In this document: positions 7,159 through 16,828 of the stretch, one piece after another | How positions within the stretch are numbered: position 1 is the first letter of the stretch | Layout of the letters: each line of letters opens with the position of its first letter | Source of the DNA: Caldovatus aquaticus | GTDB taxonomy: Bacteria > Pseudomonadota > Alphaproteobacteria > Acetobacterales > Acetobacteraceae | Direction of reading: 5' to 3' | DNA length: 64,000 bases | Assembly (NCBI RefSeq): GCF_019458025.1 | Contig: NZ_JAHZUY010000012.1 | Span: 17,421-81,420, forward strand | The notes under the pieces: model-generated | What the model was told of the DNA's origin: nothing | Database searches by the model: none | The model's input: only the letters and a program-made list of their open reading frames with translations | Program-made: the position numbers and the translations under genes

Positions 7159-9398
7159 ACGTCGTCAGCAACAAATGGATCGGCCAGCGCACCATCCGCC
7201 CCGACGGCGCCGACAAGGTCACCGGGCGCGCCGCCTACGCCGCCGACGCCACCATGCCCGGGATGATCTGGGGCAAGATCCTGCGCAGCCCGCACCCGCA
7301 CGCCCGCATCCGCTCGATAGACACCTCGAAGGCCGAGGCGCTGCCGGGCGTGAAGGCGGTGGTGACGGCGAAGGACATCGTGGACTTCCCGGTGGACACG
7401 CCGGTGCCGCTCGGCATCCAGGACATGCGCTGGATGTGCCGCAACGTCATGGCGCGCGAGAAGGCGCTGTTCCACGGCCATCCCGTCGCCGCCGTCGCCG
7501 CCACCACGGAGGAGATCGCGGCCGAGGCCTGCCGGCTGATCGAGGTGGACTACGAGGTCCTGCCCTGGGTGATCGAGATCGAGGACGCGATCCGGCCCGA
7601 CGCGCCGATCCTGCACGACTTCCTCCGCTTCGAGGGCAGGCCCTCGAACATCGCCGGCAAGCTCGAGCACAGGCTCGGCGACGTCGAGGCCGGCTTCGCC
7701 GAGGCCGACGTCGTGATCGAGCGCAGCTTCGCGACGCGGCCGGTGCACCAGGGCTACATCGAGCCGCACGCCTGCCTGGTCAGCGTCGCCCCGGACGGCA
7801 AGACGACGATCTGGAGCTCGAGCCAGGGCCAGTTCATGGTGCGCGCCATGACCTCGCTGCTGACGGGCATCCCGCAGAGCGACATCCGCGCCATCCCGGC
7901 CGAGATCGGCGGCGGCTTCGGCGGCAAGACCATCATCTACCTCGAGCCCGTGGCGGTGATGCTGTCGAAGAAGTCGGGCCGGCCGGTGAAGATGGTGATG
8001 ACGCGCGAGGAGGTGATGCGCGCCACCGGCCCGACCTCCGCCTCGCGGAGCACGGTGAAGATCGGCGCGAGGAGGGACGGCCGCATCGTCGCCGCCCAGG
8101 GCACCTTCTACCTGCAGGCCGGCGCGCTGCCCGGCTCGCCGATCCGCGGCGCCGCCGGCTGCGCCTTCGCGCCCTACGACATCCCGAACGTGCACTCGGT
8201 CGGCTACGACGTCGTCTCCAACCGATCGAAGGTCGCCGCCTACCGCGCGCCCGGCGCGCCGATCGGCGCCTACGCGGTGGAGTGCGTGCTCGACGAGCTC
8301 GCCGAGGCGCTGGGGATGGACCCGCTGGAGCTGCGGCTGAAGAACGCGGCGCGGCAGGGGACCAAGGCGGCGCACGGGCCGGTCTATCCGCGCATCGGCT
8401 TCGCCGAGACGATCGAGGCGGCGCTCGCGCACCCGCACTACAAGGCGCCGCTCGGCAAGCGCCAGGGCCGGGGCGTCGCCTGCGGCTTCTGGTTCAACGC
8501 CGGCGGCGAATCGAGCGCGCAGGTGAACGTCACCGAGGACGGCAACGTGGTGGTGACCACGGGCCATCCGGACATCGGCGGCTCGCGCGCCTCGATCGCC
8601 AACATCACGGCGGAGCTGCTCGGCATAGACTATCGCCGCGTCTCGGTGCTGATCGGCGACACGGCGACGATCGGCTACAGCAACCTCACGGGCGGCAGCC
8701 GCGTGCTGTTCGCCTCGGCGACGGTGGTGACGCAGTCGGTCGAGAAGGTGATCACCCAGCTCCGCGAGCGGGCGGCGAAGATCTGGGGCATAGACCCCGA
8801 CGCGGTGAAGTGGGAGGACGGCCAGGCGCTTCCCGCCGGCGACAACGCGGGCAGGTTCCCGCCGCTCACGCTCAAGCAGCTCGCCGCGAAGGCGAGCGAG
8901 ACGGGCGGGCCGATCGGCGCCGGCGTGCAGCTCAACACCACCGGCGCGGAGGGCGGCTTCGCCACGCACATCTGCGACGTCGAGGTGGACCCGGAGCTCG
9001 GGATCGTGCGGGTCGTGCGCTACACGGCCTTCCAGGACGCCGGGCGGGCGATCCATCCGGGCTACGTCGAGGGCCAGATGCAGGGCGGCGTCGCCCAGGG
9101 CATCGGCTGGGCGCTCAGCGAGGAATACGTCTACGACCGGCAGGGCCGCGTGGACAACGCGAGCTTCCTCGACTACCGGATGCCGGTCTGCTCCGACCTG
9201 CCGATGATCGACACGGTGATCATCGAGGTGCCGAACCCGAAGCACCCGCAGGGCGTGCGCGGCGTCGGCGAGGTGCCGATCGTGCCGCCGCTCGCCGCGA
9301 TCTCCAACGCGGTCTACAACGCGCTGGGCCGGCGCTTCTACAGCCTGCCGATGTCGCCGCCGAAGGTGCTCGCGACGCTGGAGGGGGCCGCGGCGTGA
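7155..9398 (+). CDS. xanthine dehydrogenase family, molybdopterin-binding subunit
   Basis: The 747-residue catalytic subunit that binds the molybdenum-cytosine-dinucleotide cofactor. It begins with the aldehyde-oxidase a/b hammerhead domain (GRAAYAADATMPGMIWGKIL) and continues into the cofactor-binding domain with IGGGFGGK. The active-site loop reads VAAYRAPGAP, not AYRCSFR, so this is not a form I carbon-monoxide dehydrogenase. The catalytic glutamate is in GVGEVPIVPP near the C-terminus. Gene order FAD, 2Fe-2S, Mo and overall similarity resemble 4-hydroxybenzoyl-CoA reductase or related hydroxylases, but the substrate is undetermined. It contains three of the few Ile ATA codons in the window (ATAGAC at 7317, 8624 and 8790). 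Confidence 0.94.
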   Translation: MNVVSNKWIGQRTIRPDGADKVTGRAAYAADATMPGMIWGKILRSPHPHARIRSIDTSKAEALPGVKAVVTAKDIVDFPVDTPVPLGIQDMRWMCRNVMAREKALFHGHPVAAVAATTEEIAAEACRLIEVDYEVLPWVIEIEDAIRPDAPILHDFLRFEGRPSNIAGKLEHRLGDVEAGFAEADVVIERSFATRPVHQGYIEPHACLVSVAPDGKTTIWSSSQGQFMVRAMTSLLTGIPQSDIRAIPAEIGGGFGGKTIIYLEPVAVMLSKKSGRPVKMVMTREEVMRATGPTSASRSTVKIGARRDGRIVAAQGTFYLQAGALPGSPIRGAAGCAFAPYDIPNVHSVGYDVVSNRSKVAAYRAPGAPIGAYAVECVLDELAEALGMDPLELRLKNAARQGTKAAHGPVYPRIGFAETIEAALAHPHYKAPLGKRQGRGVACGFWFNAGGESSAQVNVTEDGNVVVTTGHPDIGGSRASIANITAELLGIDYRRVSVLIGDTATIGYSNLTGGSRVLFASATVVTQSVEKVITQLRERAAKIWGIDPDAVKWEDGQALPAGDNAGRFPPLTLKQLAAKASETGGPIGAGVQLNTTGAEGGFATHICDVEVDPELGIVRVVRYTAFQDAGRAIHPGYVEGQMQGGVAQGIGWALSEEYVYDRQGRVDNASFLDYRMPVCSDLPMIDTVIIEVPNPKHPQGVRGVGEVPIVPPLAAISNAVYNALGRRFYSLPMSPPKVLATLEGAAA

Positions 9399-9490
9399 GG
9401 CGCGGCTGAGGCAGGCCCGCCGCGCGCACGGCGCCGGGGCCGCGAGGAGCGCGCTCCCGTCCGCCCGCGTCTCCGTGGTGGAGGCGCGCC

Positions 9491-9964
9491 CTACGGCGCG
9501 CCGGCGCCCGGCGGCGCCGGCCGCTTCAGCAGCTTCCAGGTGGAGGTCGCGAACGCGACCAGCGCGCCCGTCGCGTCGCGCGCCTCCGCCCGCAGGAACC
9601 AGGTGCCGCCGCGGCGCAGCGCCTCCCCGCGGCAGACCACGCGCCCGCCGCGCACCGGCGCCAGGTACTGGATCTTCATCTCGAGCGTGGTGCCCGGCCC
9701 GGCGTGGCGGTTGATCAGGTGGCCCATGGCGATGTCGAGCGCCGTGGCCAGGATGCCGCCGTGCAGCGTGCCCTGCGGGTTGAACATGAAGTCCGCGACG
9801 TCGAAGGCGACCTCGCAGGCCTCGCCGGGATAGCTGACCTCCAGCCCCAGGAGGCGGGCGAGGAAGAAGTCGCCGAAGACCTCCCGCGTGCCGGCGGCGG
9901 CGCGCTCGAAGGCGGCGCGCGCCTGCGCCTGGTCGACGCGGCGGGGGGTGGTGGATTCGCTCAT
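9491..9964 (-). CDS. PaaI-family hotdog thioesterase
   Basis: A 157-residue single-hotdog protein of the PaaI/4-hydroxybenzoyl-CoA thioesterase group. The segment FMFNPQGTLHGGILATALDIAMGHLI contains the family signature N-x-x-G-x-x-HGG and the helix Asp. Such enzymes hydrolyse acyl- or aryl-CoA thioesters in the cytoplasm. The ATG at 9964 has a GGAG five bases upstream. It stands alone on the minus strand, convergent with the molybdenum hydroxylase operon, which might supply an aromatic CoA ester. The acyl specificity cannot be inferred. Confidence 0.88.
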   Translation of the reverse strand: MSESTTPRRVDQAQARAAFERAAAGTREVFGDFFLARLLGLEVSYPGEACEVAFDVADFMFNPQGTLHGGILATALDIAMGHLINRHAGPGTTLEMKIQYLAPVRGGRVVCRGEALRRGGTWFLRAEARDATGALVAFATSTWKLLKRPAPPGAGAP

Positions 9965-10068
9965 CGCGCTCCGGAAGGGATGCAACGGGTTCCGCACCAT
10001 GTCCGCGAGGGCCCGCTCCGGCCGCCGTGCCGCGGCGCGCCTGCCGGCCGGCCGGCGGGCGGCGCGCC

Positions 10069-10713
10069 TCAGCCCGTCAGGGCGATCGCCAGGGCGATGC
10101 CGCCCGCGAGGACGGCGGCGGCGCCGGCGATGCGGCGGGCCGCCGGCATCCCCGCTGCGCCGGTCTCGCCCAGCGGGCCGCGCGCCGCGGCCATCACCGC
10201 GAGCCCCAGCGCGCCCTGCACGGCGGCGAGGCCGGCCAGGTAGGCGCCGATCGGCCCGGCCTCCGCGCCCACGACGGCCTCGCCATAGGCGTGGCCGTGG
10301 AACAGGCCCGCCAGGGCGAAGGCGGCGATCAGCGCCCCGCCGCCGACCGCCCCGCGCGTCAGCAGCAGCATCGCGCCCGCGCCGAGGGCGGAGAGCGCGA
10401 CGGTCGCCTCCACCGGGCCGAGGCCGATGCCCCGGAGGTGCAGCAGGGTGCCGGCCGTGCCGGCCAGCACGAAGGCCAGTAGCGCCGCCGTTCCCGTCCT
10501 GCGCGCCGGCGCCCCGGCCGCGAGGACGCCGGCGGCGACGAGGAACGCCAGGTGGTCGAGCCCGATGACCGGGTGGCCGATGCCGGAGGCGAGCCCCTGC
10601 CACAGGGACTGCGGCGTCGCGCCGCCCATCGCGTGATGGGCGTGCGCCAGCCCCGGCGCGGTGCCGATCGCGCAGACGGCGGCGACGAGAGGGCGGGTGA
10701 GGCGGATCGTCAT
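10069..10713 (-). CDS. HupE/UreJ family membrane protein
   Basis: A 214-residue membrane protein with an N-terminal signal or first helix (cleavage possible after GLAHA) followed by the HupE signature HPVIGLDHLAFLVAAG and a conserved FHGHAYGEA segment, with about six hydrophobic helices. Family members are secondary nickel or cobalt permeases associated with hydrogenase or urease. No such enzyme is encoded nearby, so the link to nickel is by family only. A histidine-rich N-terminus (HAHHAMGG) fits metal binding. No cobalamin riboswitch-like sequence is recognisable upstream. Confidence 0.85.
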   Translation of the reverse strand: MTIRLTRPLVAAVCAIGTAPGLAHAHHAMGGATPQSLWQGLASGIGHPVIGLDHLAFLVAAGVLAAGAPARRTGTAALLAFVLAGTAGTLLHLRGIGLGPVEATVALSALGAGAMLLLTRGAVGGGALIAAFALAGLFHGHAYGEAVVGAEAGPIGAYLAGLAAVQGALGLAVMAAARGPLGETGAAGMPAARRIAGAAAVLAGGIALAIALTG

Positions 10714-10862
10714 CGGTCGGTCCCCGGTGGGCTGGCGGTCGGCCGGCATGCTCGCCGCCGCGCGGGCGGACGGCAAGCCGTCGCCGGCATCCGGGCGTGC
10801 CCGGCCGCGCTCGGCCGCAGGCGCGCGGTCCCCGCGGCGCGCCGGCGCGCGCGGCGGCGGCC

Positions 10863-12065
10863 CTAGCCGCGCAGGTAGCGCTCCGCCGCGTCCGCCAGCA
10901 CCTGGCAGCCGAGCACCAGGTCCTCCTCCTTCGTGTCCTCGGCCCAGTGGTGGCTGATGCCGCCGATCGAGGGCACGAACAGCATCGCCGCCGGCATGCG
11001 CCGCGCGATGTACTGCGCGTCGTGCCCGGCGCCGCTCGGCATGTACTGCCAGAGCCCGGGCGCGTGCCGCTCGGCGGCGGCGGCGAGCGCCGCCTGCATC
11101 GCCGCGTCGCAGAGCGCCGGCGTGGCGCGGCTGACCTGCTCGAGCGTCGCCGGGCAGCGCTCGCGCCGGTTGCTCTCGCGCACCAGGGCGCGCAGCGTCT
11201 CCTCCATGCGCTCCAGCACCGCCATCGAGACGTCGCGGAACTGGAACAGCACCTCGGCCCGGCCCGGGATGATGCTCGGCGCGCCCGGCTCGAGGACGAT
11301 GCGCCCCGTGGTCCAGGTGCTGCGCTCGCCGCAGACGCGCGGGAATTCGCGGTCGATCGCGGCGAGCAGGCGGACCGCGGAGAGGCCGGCGTCGCGGCGT
11401 TCCGCCATGGTGGTGCCGCCGGCGTGGTCCTGCTGGCCCTCGAACACGATCCGCCACTGCCAGATGGCGACGATCCCCGTCACCACGCCGAGGCGCAGCC
11501 CCGCCTTCTCGAGCTGCGTCCCCTGCTCGATGTGCATCTCGAGGAAGCCCTTGTGCCGGCCCGGCTCGAGCCGCAGGCGCGGCCTGCCGGCAAGGCCCGC
11601 CGCGGCGAGCGCCTCGCGCAGCGGCGTGCCGTCGTTGCGGCTTCGGCTGCGGTCTATCTCCTCCTCCGAGAGGTCGCCGATGATCGAGCGGCTGCCGAGG
11701 AAGCCGCCCTCGAAGTGGCCCTCCTCGTCGGCGAAGGCGCAGACGTCCACCGGCAGCCCGGCGCGCGCCAGCGCCACCCCCGCCACGACGCCGAGCGCGC
11801 CGTCGAGCCAGCCCGCATGGTTCTGCGATTCGATGTGGCTGCCGACGAGCAGGTGCGGGCCCGGCCCCTTGTGGCGGCCATAGACGTTGCCGATGCCGTC
11901 CAGGCTCGGCTCGAGCCCGCATTCGGCCAGGCGCTCCATCAGCCAGCGGCGCGCCTCCATGTCCTGCGGAGAGTAGGTCGGGCGGTGCACGCCCGTCCGG
12001 TAGGCGCCGATCCGGCGGAGATCGTGCAGGTCCTTGAGGAAGCGCTCGGCGTCAATGCGCGGCAT
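10863..12065 (-). CDS. M20-family Zn-dependent amidohydrolase (allantoate/N-carbamoyl amino acid hydrolase type)
   Basis: A 400-residue AllC/HyuC-like hydrolase. Metal ligands are recognisable in VGSHIESQNHAGWLDGALG, DEEGHFEGGFLGS, LEMHIEQG and, near the C-terminus, GISHHWAEDT; the dimerisation lid domain carries AIWQWRIVFEGQQDHAGGTTM. Such enzymes release ammonia and carbon dioxide from allantoate, ureidoglycine or N-carbamoyl amino acids. SDHAGxT-like and HIEQG motifs place it in this subfamily, not among peptidases. It starts 16 bases after the SDR gene and ends the minus-strand operon MaoC-HADH-SDR-hydrolase. The hydantoinase gene at the left edge could generate a carbamoyl substrate, but that is speculation. 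Confidence 0.9.
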   Translation of the reverse strand: MPRIDAERFLKDLHDLRRIGAYRTGVHRPTYSPQDMEARRWLMERLAECGLEPSLDGIGNVYGRHKGPGPHLLVGSHIESQNHAGWLDGALGVVAGVALARAGLPVDVCAFADEEGHFEGGFLGSRSIIGDLSEEEIDRSRSRNDGTPLREALAAAGLAGRPRLRLEPGRHKGFLEMHIEQGTQLEKAGLRLGVVTGIVAIWQWRIVFEGQQDHAGGTTMAERRDAGLSAVRLLAAIDREFPRVCGERSTWTTGRIVLEPGAPSIIPGRAEVLFQFRDVSMAVLERMEETLRALVRESNRRERCPATLEQVSRATPALCDAAMQAALAAAAERHAPGLWQYMPSGAGHDAQYIARRMPAAMLFVPSIGGISHHWAEDTKEEDLVLGCQVLADAAERYLRG

Positions 12066-12081
12066 CGGTCCCTCCTCGCCC

Positions 12082-12852
12082 TCAGCGGCTCTCGAGCGTC
12101 AGGCCGCCGTCCACCACCACCGTCTGGCCGGTGACCATGCCGGCGCCGGCGAGCAGGAAGACCATCACCTCCGCCAGGTCCTCCGGCCGGCAGCGGCGCT
12201 TGAGCAGCGCCTTCTCGGCGCTCGCCCGGCGCCGCTCCTCGGTCCACTCGACCATCCATGAGGAGTCGACCGCGCCCGGCGCCACCGCGTTCACCCGCAC
12301 CTCCGGCGCCAGGCCGCGCGCGAGGTTCTTGGTCAGGCTGATCACGCCCGCCTTGGTCGCGCCGTAGGCCATCGAGGAGCCGGGGCTGTCGAGGCCGGCG
12401 ATGGAGGCGACGTTGACCACCGCGCCTCGCGCCGCGCGCAGCGCCGCCGCCGCCGCCTTGGTGCAGCGGAACACGCCGAGCAGGTTGACCTGCAGCACGG
12501 TGGTCCACAGCTCCTCGGTCAGCCGGTCGAATTCGTCGGGGCGGATCAGGGTGCGCGTCCCCGGCGTGCCGGCGTTGTTCACCAGGTAGTCGAGCCGGCC
12601 GAGATCGGCGATCGCCCGCTCCACCATCCGCGGGCAGTCCGCCGCGTCGCCCACGTCGCCGGGCGCCGCGATCACGTCGCGCCCGAGGCCGCGCAGGCGC
12701 GCCACCTGCTCCGGCCCGCGCGGATCGCCGGGCAGGTGGTTGATCGCCACCCGGCAGCCGCTCGCCGCCAGCAGCTCCGCCGTGGCGAGGCCGATGCCGG
12801 AGGCGCCGCCGGTGACGAGCGCCGTCTTGCCCCTGAGGTCGTAGGTGATCAT
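12082..12852 (-). CDS. short-chain dehydrogenase/reductase (SDR)
   Basis: A 256-residue classical SDR with the dinucleotide motif TGGASGIG near residue 14, NNAG, the catalytic Ser in VVNVASIAG and the YxxxK pair in MAYGATKAG. The C-terminus ends in the usual GQTVVVDGG. It would oxidise a secondary alcohol or reduce a ketone with NAD(P). The start overlaps the 3-hydroxyacyl-CoA dehydrogenase stop by four bases, so the two are translationally coupled. One of only three GTCGAC hexamers in the window is in this gene (12265-12270). Confidence 0.92.
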   Translation of the reverse strand: MITYDLRGKTALVTGGASGIGLATAELLAASGCRVAINHLPGDPRGPEQVARLRGLGRDVIAAPGDVGDAADCPRMVERAIADLGRLDYLVNNAGTPGTRTLIRPDEFDRLTEELWTTVLQVNLLGVFRCTKAAAAALRAARGAVVNVASIAGLDSPGSSMAYGATKAGVISLTKNLARGLAPEVRVNAVAPGAVDSSWMVEWTEERRRASAEKALLKRRCRPEDLAEVMVFLLAGAGMVTGQTVVVDGGLTLESR

Positions 12853-13814
12853 TCGCCGCTCCGCTCCATTCCCGCCATGGTGCCGATCCGCCGCAGCGCC
12901 TGCTTCAACGCGATCAGCCGCCGGTCGCGCTCCTCGAACAGCGTGGCGGGGTCCTTGCCGCCCCAGTCGTAGAAGCCGGCGCCGGACATCACGCCGGTCC
13001 GGCCCTCGGCGACCAGCCGGTCGAGCGTCTCGCAGCGGCCGCGCACCGGCGGCGGCTCGTACATCCGGTTGCGCAGCGCGTGCTGCATCATCGGCAGGCC
13101 GGTGAAGTCCGCCTTGGCGAAGACGCCGAGGATCGGCAGGCGCAGCGCGATGCCGTGGACGATCGCGGCGTCGATCTCCTGGGCAGTCGCGATGCCCTCG
13201 TCGAGCAGCCTCTGCACCTCGAGGCCGATCGCCGACTGGATGCGGTTGGCTATGTAGCCGGGGACGAAGCGGCGCATCACGATCGGCTGCTTGCCCATCG
13301 CCGCGCACATCGCGCGCACCGTCTCGACCGCCGCCGGGTCGGTCCGCGGGCCGCCGACGATGTCCACCAGGTCGCAGAGATAGGGCGGCGTGTACCAGTG
13401 CGCGATCAGCGTCCGGGGCTGCCGCCGTTCCGGCACCAGCGGGAAGATGTCGAGGTAGGAGGTGTTGGAGGCGATGATCGCCTCCTCCGGCGCCAGCCGG
13501 TCGAGCTCGGCGAACAGGGCGCGCTTGGCCTCCGGGTCCTCGACGATCGCCTCGACGATCAGCTCCGCCCCCTCCACGCATTCGGCGAGCGAGCCGTGGC
13601 GCGTGACGGCCTGCGCGAGACGCGCGGAGGTCCACTCCGCCGGCGCCTCGCCGCCCGCGACCAAGGAGGCGAGCGCCTTCTCCATCAGGCCCTGTGCCCG
13701 GGCGAGGGTCTCGGGGTTGCTGTCGGTCAGGCGGACGCGATGGCCGCCGAGCGCGAAGACCAGCGCGAGCGCGTGGCCCATCGTGCCGGCGCCGAGGACG
13801 GCGATGCGACTCAT
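12849..13814 (-). CDS. 3-hydroxyacyl-CoA dehydrogenase family (carnitine/gulonate dehydrogenase-like)
   Basis: A 321-residue stand-alone 3-hydroxyacyl-CoA dehydrogenase fold protein. The Rossmann motif LGAGTMGHALA opens the sequence, ASNTSYLDI and the HWYTPPYLCDLVDIV segment follow, and the C-terminal helical domain begins around residue 185. Enzymes of this short, unfused type include L-carnitine dehydrogenase, lambda-crystallin/gulonate dehydrogenase and 3-hydroxybutyryl-CoA dehydrogenase. Genomic context with MaoC and SDR genes favours an acid or acyl-CoA oxidation route. No hydratase domain is fused to it. Confidence 0.9.
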   Translation of the reverse strand: MSRIAVLGAGTMGHALALVFALGGHRVRLTDSNPETLARAQGLMEKALASLVAGGEAPAEWTSARLAQAVTRHGSLAECVEGAELIVEAIVEDPEAKRALFAELDRLAPEEAIIASNTSYLDIFPLVPERRQPRTLIAHWYTPPYLCDLVDIVGGPRTDPAAVETVRAMCAAMGKQPIVMRRFVPGYIANRIQSAIGLEVQRLLDEGIATAQEIDAAIVHGIALRLPILGVFAKADFTGLPMMQHALRNRMYEPPPVRGRCETLDRLVAEGRTGVMSGAGFYDWGGKDPATLFEERDRRLIALKQALRRIGTMAGMERSGE

Positions 13815-13920
13815 CCCGGATGGATCCTCCGTCGTGGCGGGCGGCCGGGGCCGAGCGGACGCCGCGGCCGGAAGCGCCCCAAGCTGCCCCGCGCCGGCTG
13901 CGCCGGCAAGCGGGGGCCGC

Positions 13921-14406
13921 TCAGGGCGCCGGCCGGCGGCGCAGCAGGTAGCGCTGCCGCCCCTCCAGCACCAGCTCGCCGCGCTGGTTGTGCACCGTGC
14001 TCCGCATCCCGACCACGCCGGTGGTGCGCTGCGGCGTCAGCTCGTCCACCACCAGCGCCGGGTAGAGCGTGTCGCCGACGAAGACCGGGCGCAGGAAGCG
14101 GCTCGACTGCTCGAGGAACCCCTTGAGCGACTCCTCGACGAGGTGGGGGAACAGGCCGGCGCCGGCCGCGGTCTGGATCAGCACCTGGAAGCCGTGGGCG
14201 AGCATGTGCGGCAGGCCGCGCGCCCGGCAGTACGCGGCGTCGTAGTGGAGCGGGTGGTTGTCGCCGCTCGCCGCCTGGAAGGCGAGGAAGACGGCCTCGG
14301 TCATGGTGCGGCTCGGCAGGGCGAAGCGCTCGCCGAGGGTGAAGTCCTCGAACCAGCGCTGCTGCGGCACCAAGCGGTGGGCGCGCGGGTCGAACGCCGC
14401 GGTCAC
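13921..14406 (-). CDS. MaoC-family dehydratase
   Basis: A 161-residue single-hotdog MaoC-like protein. The R-hydratase motif is visible in [22 protein letters not shown], followed by [10 protein letters not shown]. Members hydrate 2-enoyl-CoA or related acids, with the Asp-His pair polarising water. The start is a GTG; no clear Shine-Dalgarno sequence is seen. It is the first gene of the minus-strand set with 3-hydroxyacyl-CoA dehydrogenase, SDR and amidohydrolase, 106 bases ahead of the next gene, and divergent from the queuosine operon. Confidence 0.88.
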   Translation of the reverse strand: MTAAFDPRAHRLVPQQRWFEDFTLGERFALPSRTMTEAVFLAFQAASGDNHPLHYDAAYCRARGLPHMLAHGFQVLIQTAAGAGLFPHLVEESLKGFLEQSSRFLRPVFVGDTLYPALVVDELTPQRTTGVVGMRSTVHNQRGELVLEGRQRYLLRRRPAP

Positions 14407-14606
14407 GGCGCGGCCCCGCCGCCCGCGGCGGGGCCGCGGCGAGCGCCGGGGCGGGGGGCGCGGGGCGTCTGCATGGGGCGCGCAGGATAGGCCGCCGCCG
14501 CGCCGCGGTCATCCGCGCGGCCGCGGCGCCCGCCGCCCGCCCGCACCGCGCCCCGGGGCCCGGTCCGGTTGCCTTCGCCGTCGCTTCCGGCTACCGCCCG
14601 CCCGCC

Positions 14607-15695
14607 GTGCCCGACTTATCCACAGCCCCCCCTGCCGCCGCGCCGCTGCGGACGGCGGATTTCGACTTCGCCCTGCCCGAGCGCCTGATCGCCCAGGCGC
14701 CGGCGCGGCCGCGCGACTCCGCGCGCCTCCTGGTGGTGCCGCCGGCGGGACCGTTCGCCGACCGCATCGTCCGCGATTTGCCGGCGCTGCTCGCGCCCGG
14801 CGACCTCCTGGTGGTGAACGACACGCGCGTGATCCCGGCCCGCTTGCGCGCCCGGCGCGGCGCGGCGCGGTTCGAGCTGCTGCTGAACCGCGCGGAGGGC
14901 GGCGGGATCTGGCAGGCGCTGGTGCGCAACGCCCGCCGGCTGCGCCCGGGCGAGCGGGTGGAGATCGAGGGCGCGCCCGGCTGCGCCGCGCGCGTCCTCG
15001 GCCGCGACGGGGAAGGCGCGGTGCGCCTCGACTTCGGCGCCGATCCGGCAGCGCTCGCCGCGGCGCTGGAGCGGGCCGGGGAGGTGCCGCTGCCGCCCTA
15101 CATCCGCCGCCCCGACGGGCCGCGCCCCGAGGACGCCGCCGACTACCAGACCGTGTTCGCCCGCGTTCCCGGCGCCGTCGCCGCCCCGACCGCGAGCCTG
15201 CACTTCACCGAACCGCTGCTCGCCGCGCTCGCGGCGCGCGGCGTCCGGCGCACCACCGTCACGCTGCATGTCGGCGCCGGCACCTTCCTCCCGGTGCGCG
15301 CCGAGGACCCGCGGGCGCACCGCCTGCACGCCGAATGGGGCGAGGTCGGCGAGGAGGCGGCGGCGGCGATCGCCGCCGCGCGGCGCGAGGGGGGGCGGAT
15401 CGTCGCGGTCGGCACCACCGCGCTCCGGCTGCTCGAGACCGCGGCGGCGGCGAGCGGCGAGGTGCGGCCGTTCCGCGGCCTGACCGACCTCTACATCCTG
15501 CCCGGCCACCGCTTCCGCACCGCCGACCTCCTGCTGACCAACTTCCACCTGCCGCGCTCGACGCTGTTCATGCTGGTCTCGGCCTTCGCCGGCACGGCGC
15601 GGATGCAGGCCGCCTACGCGCACGCGATCGCCCGCGAATACCGCTTCTACAGCTATGGCGACGCGACGCTCCTCCACCGGGACGACACCCCATGA
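14607..15695 (+). CDS. queA: tRNA preQ1(34) S-adenosylmethionine ribosyltransferase-isomerase QueA
   Basis: A 362-residue QueA, which transfers and isomerises the ribosyl group of S-adenosylmethionine onto preQ1 at position 34 of tRNAs to form epoxyqueuosine. Family signatures are [20 protein letters not shown] at the N-terminus, [23 protein letters not shown], and [20 protein letters not shown] near the end. The GTG start has no clear Shine-Dalgarno sequence. Its stop overlaps the tgt start by four bases. It is the first gene of a six-gene operon covering nucleoside insertion, maturation and salvage. Confidence 0.97.
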   Translation: MPDLSTAPPAAAPLRTADFDFALPERLIAQAPARPRDSARLLVVPPAGPFADRIVRDLPALLAPGDLLVVNDTRVIPARLRARRGAARFELLLNRAEGGGIWQALVRNARRLRPGERVEIEGAPGCAARVLGRDGEGAVRLDFGADPAALAAALERAGEVPLPPYIRRPDGPRPEDAADYQTVFARVPGAVAAPTASLHFTEPLLAALAARGVRRTTVTLHVGAGTFLPVRAEDPRAHRLHAEWGEVGEEAAAAIAAARREGGRIVAVGTTALRLLETAAAASGEVRPFRGLTDLYILPGHRFRTADLLLTNFHLPRSTLFMLVSAFAGTARMQAAYAHAIAREYRFYSYGDATLLHRDDTP

Positions 15696-16828
15696 CCCTG
15701 CGCTGGGCCCTGGTCGCGAGCGACGGCGCGGCGCGCGCCGGCGTGCTGCACACGGCGCATGGCGCGGTGGAGACGCCGGTCTTCATGCCGGTCGGCACCG
15801 CCGGCACGGTGAAGGCGATGACGGCCGAGGCGGTGCGCTCCACCGGGGCGCGGCTGGTGCTCGGCAACACCTACCACCTGATGCTGCGCCCGGGGGCGGA
15901 GCGCGTGGCGCGGCTCGGCGGGCTGCACCGCTTCATGGACTGGCGCGGGCCGATCCTGACCGACTCGGGCGGCTACCAGGTGATGAGCCTGTCCGAGCTG
16001 CGCGAGATGGACGAGGGCGGCGTCACCTTCCGCAGCCACCTGGACGGCACGCGCCACCGCCTGACGCCGGAGCGCAGCGTCGAGATCCAGCGCCTGCTCG
16101 GCGCCGACATCGCCATGTGCCTCGACGAGTGCACGCCCTTCCCGGCGACGGAGGCCGCGGCGGCGGCGTCCATGCGCCTCTCCATGCGCTGGGCGGCGCG
16201 CTGCCGCGCCGCCTTCGTGCCGCGGCCGGGCCACGGCCTGTTCGGCATCGTCCAGGGCGGCGTCTATCCCGAGCTGCGCGCGGAGAGCGTCGCCGCGCTG
16301 ACCGCGATCGGCTTCGAGGGCTACGCCATCGGCGGCCTCGCCGTGGGCGAGGGGCAGGCGGCGATGTTCGCGGTGCTCGACGGCACGGTGCCGCTGCTGC
16401 CGGCGGACCGGCCGCGCTACCTGATGGGCGTCGGCACCCCGGCCGATCTGGTCGGCGCCGTCCGGCGCGGGGTGGACATGTTCGACTGCGTCCTCCCGAC
16501 CCGCTCCGGCCGGACCGGCCGGGCCTATACCCGCCGGGGGGTGCTGAACCTGCGCAATGCCCGCCACGCCGAGGACCCGGGCCCGCTCGATCCCGCCTGC
16601 GGCTGCCCGGCGTGCAAAAATCACTCGCGCGCCTATCTGCATCACCTGTTCAAGGCGCGCGAGATGCTCGGGCCGATGCTGCTCACCTGGCACAACCTCC
16701 AGTACTACCAGGACCTGATGCGGGGCCTGCGCGCGGCCATCCTCGCCGGCCGCTTCGAGGAGGCGGCGGCGGAGGCGGCCGCGGGCTGGACGGCGGAGCC
16801 CGCGGAAGCGGCGGAGGCGGCGGCATGA
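15692..16828 (+). CDS. tgt: tRNA-guanine transglycosylase
   Basis: A 378-residue bacterial Tgt that swaps guanine-34 for preQ1 in GUN-anticodon tRNAs. Active-site markers are [18 protein letters not shown], containing the general acid/base Asp, and the nucleophilic Asp in [14 protein letters not shown]. Zinc is bound by [18 protein letters not shown] near residue 310. The start overlaps the queA stop and the stop overlaps the queF start, each by four bases. A short Ala/Glu-rich tail extends the C-terminus. Confidence 0.98.
   Translation: MTLRWALVASDGAARAGVLHTAHGAVETPVFMPVGTAGTVKAMTAEAVRSTGARLVLGNTYHLMLRPGAERVARLGGLHRFMDWRGPILTDSGGYQVMSLSELREMDEGGVTFRSHLDGTRHRLTPERSVEIQRLLGADIAMCLDECTPFPATEAAAAASMRLSMRWAARCRAAFVPRPGHGLFGIVQGGVYPELRAESVAALTAIGFEGYAIGGLAVGEGQAAMFAVLDGTVPLLPADRPRYLMGVGTPADLVGAVRRGVDMFDCVLPTRSGRTGRAYTRRGVLNLRNARHAEDPGPLDPACGCPACKNHSRAYLHHLFKAREMLGPMLLTWHNLQYYQDLMRGLRAAILAGRFEEAAAEAAAGWTAEPAEAAEAAA

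Noticed and set aside
7155..9398. Carbon-monoxide dehydrogenase large subunit
   Set aside because: The diagnostic active-site loop AYRCSFR is absent; the loop reads AYRAPGAP, so CO oxidation of form I type is unlikely.
10714..10862. A cobalamin or nickel riboswitch upstream of the HupE/UreJ gene
   Set aside because: No B12-box-like sequence and no conserved metal-riboswitch elements are recognisable in the 150 bases.
14407..14606. A preQ1 riboswitch ahead of the queuosine operon
   Set aside because: No preQ1-I pseudoknot pattern with an A-rich 3' tail near the ribosome-binding site is visible; the region is GC-rich without such a motif.
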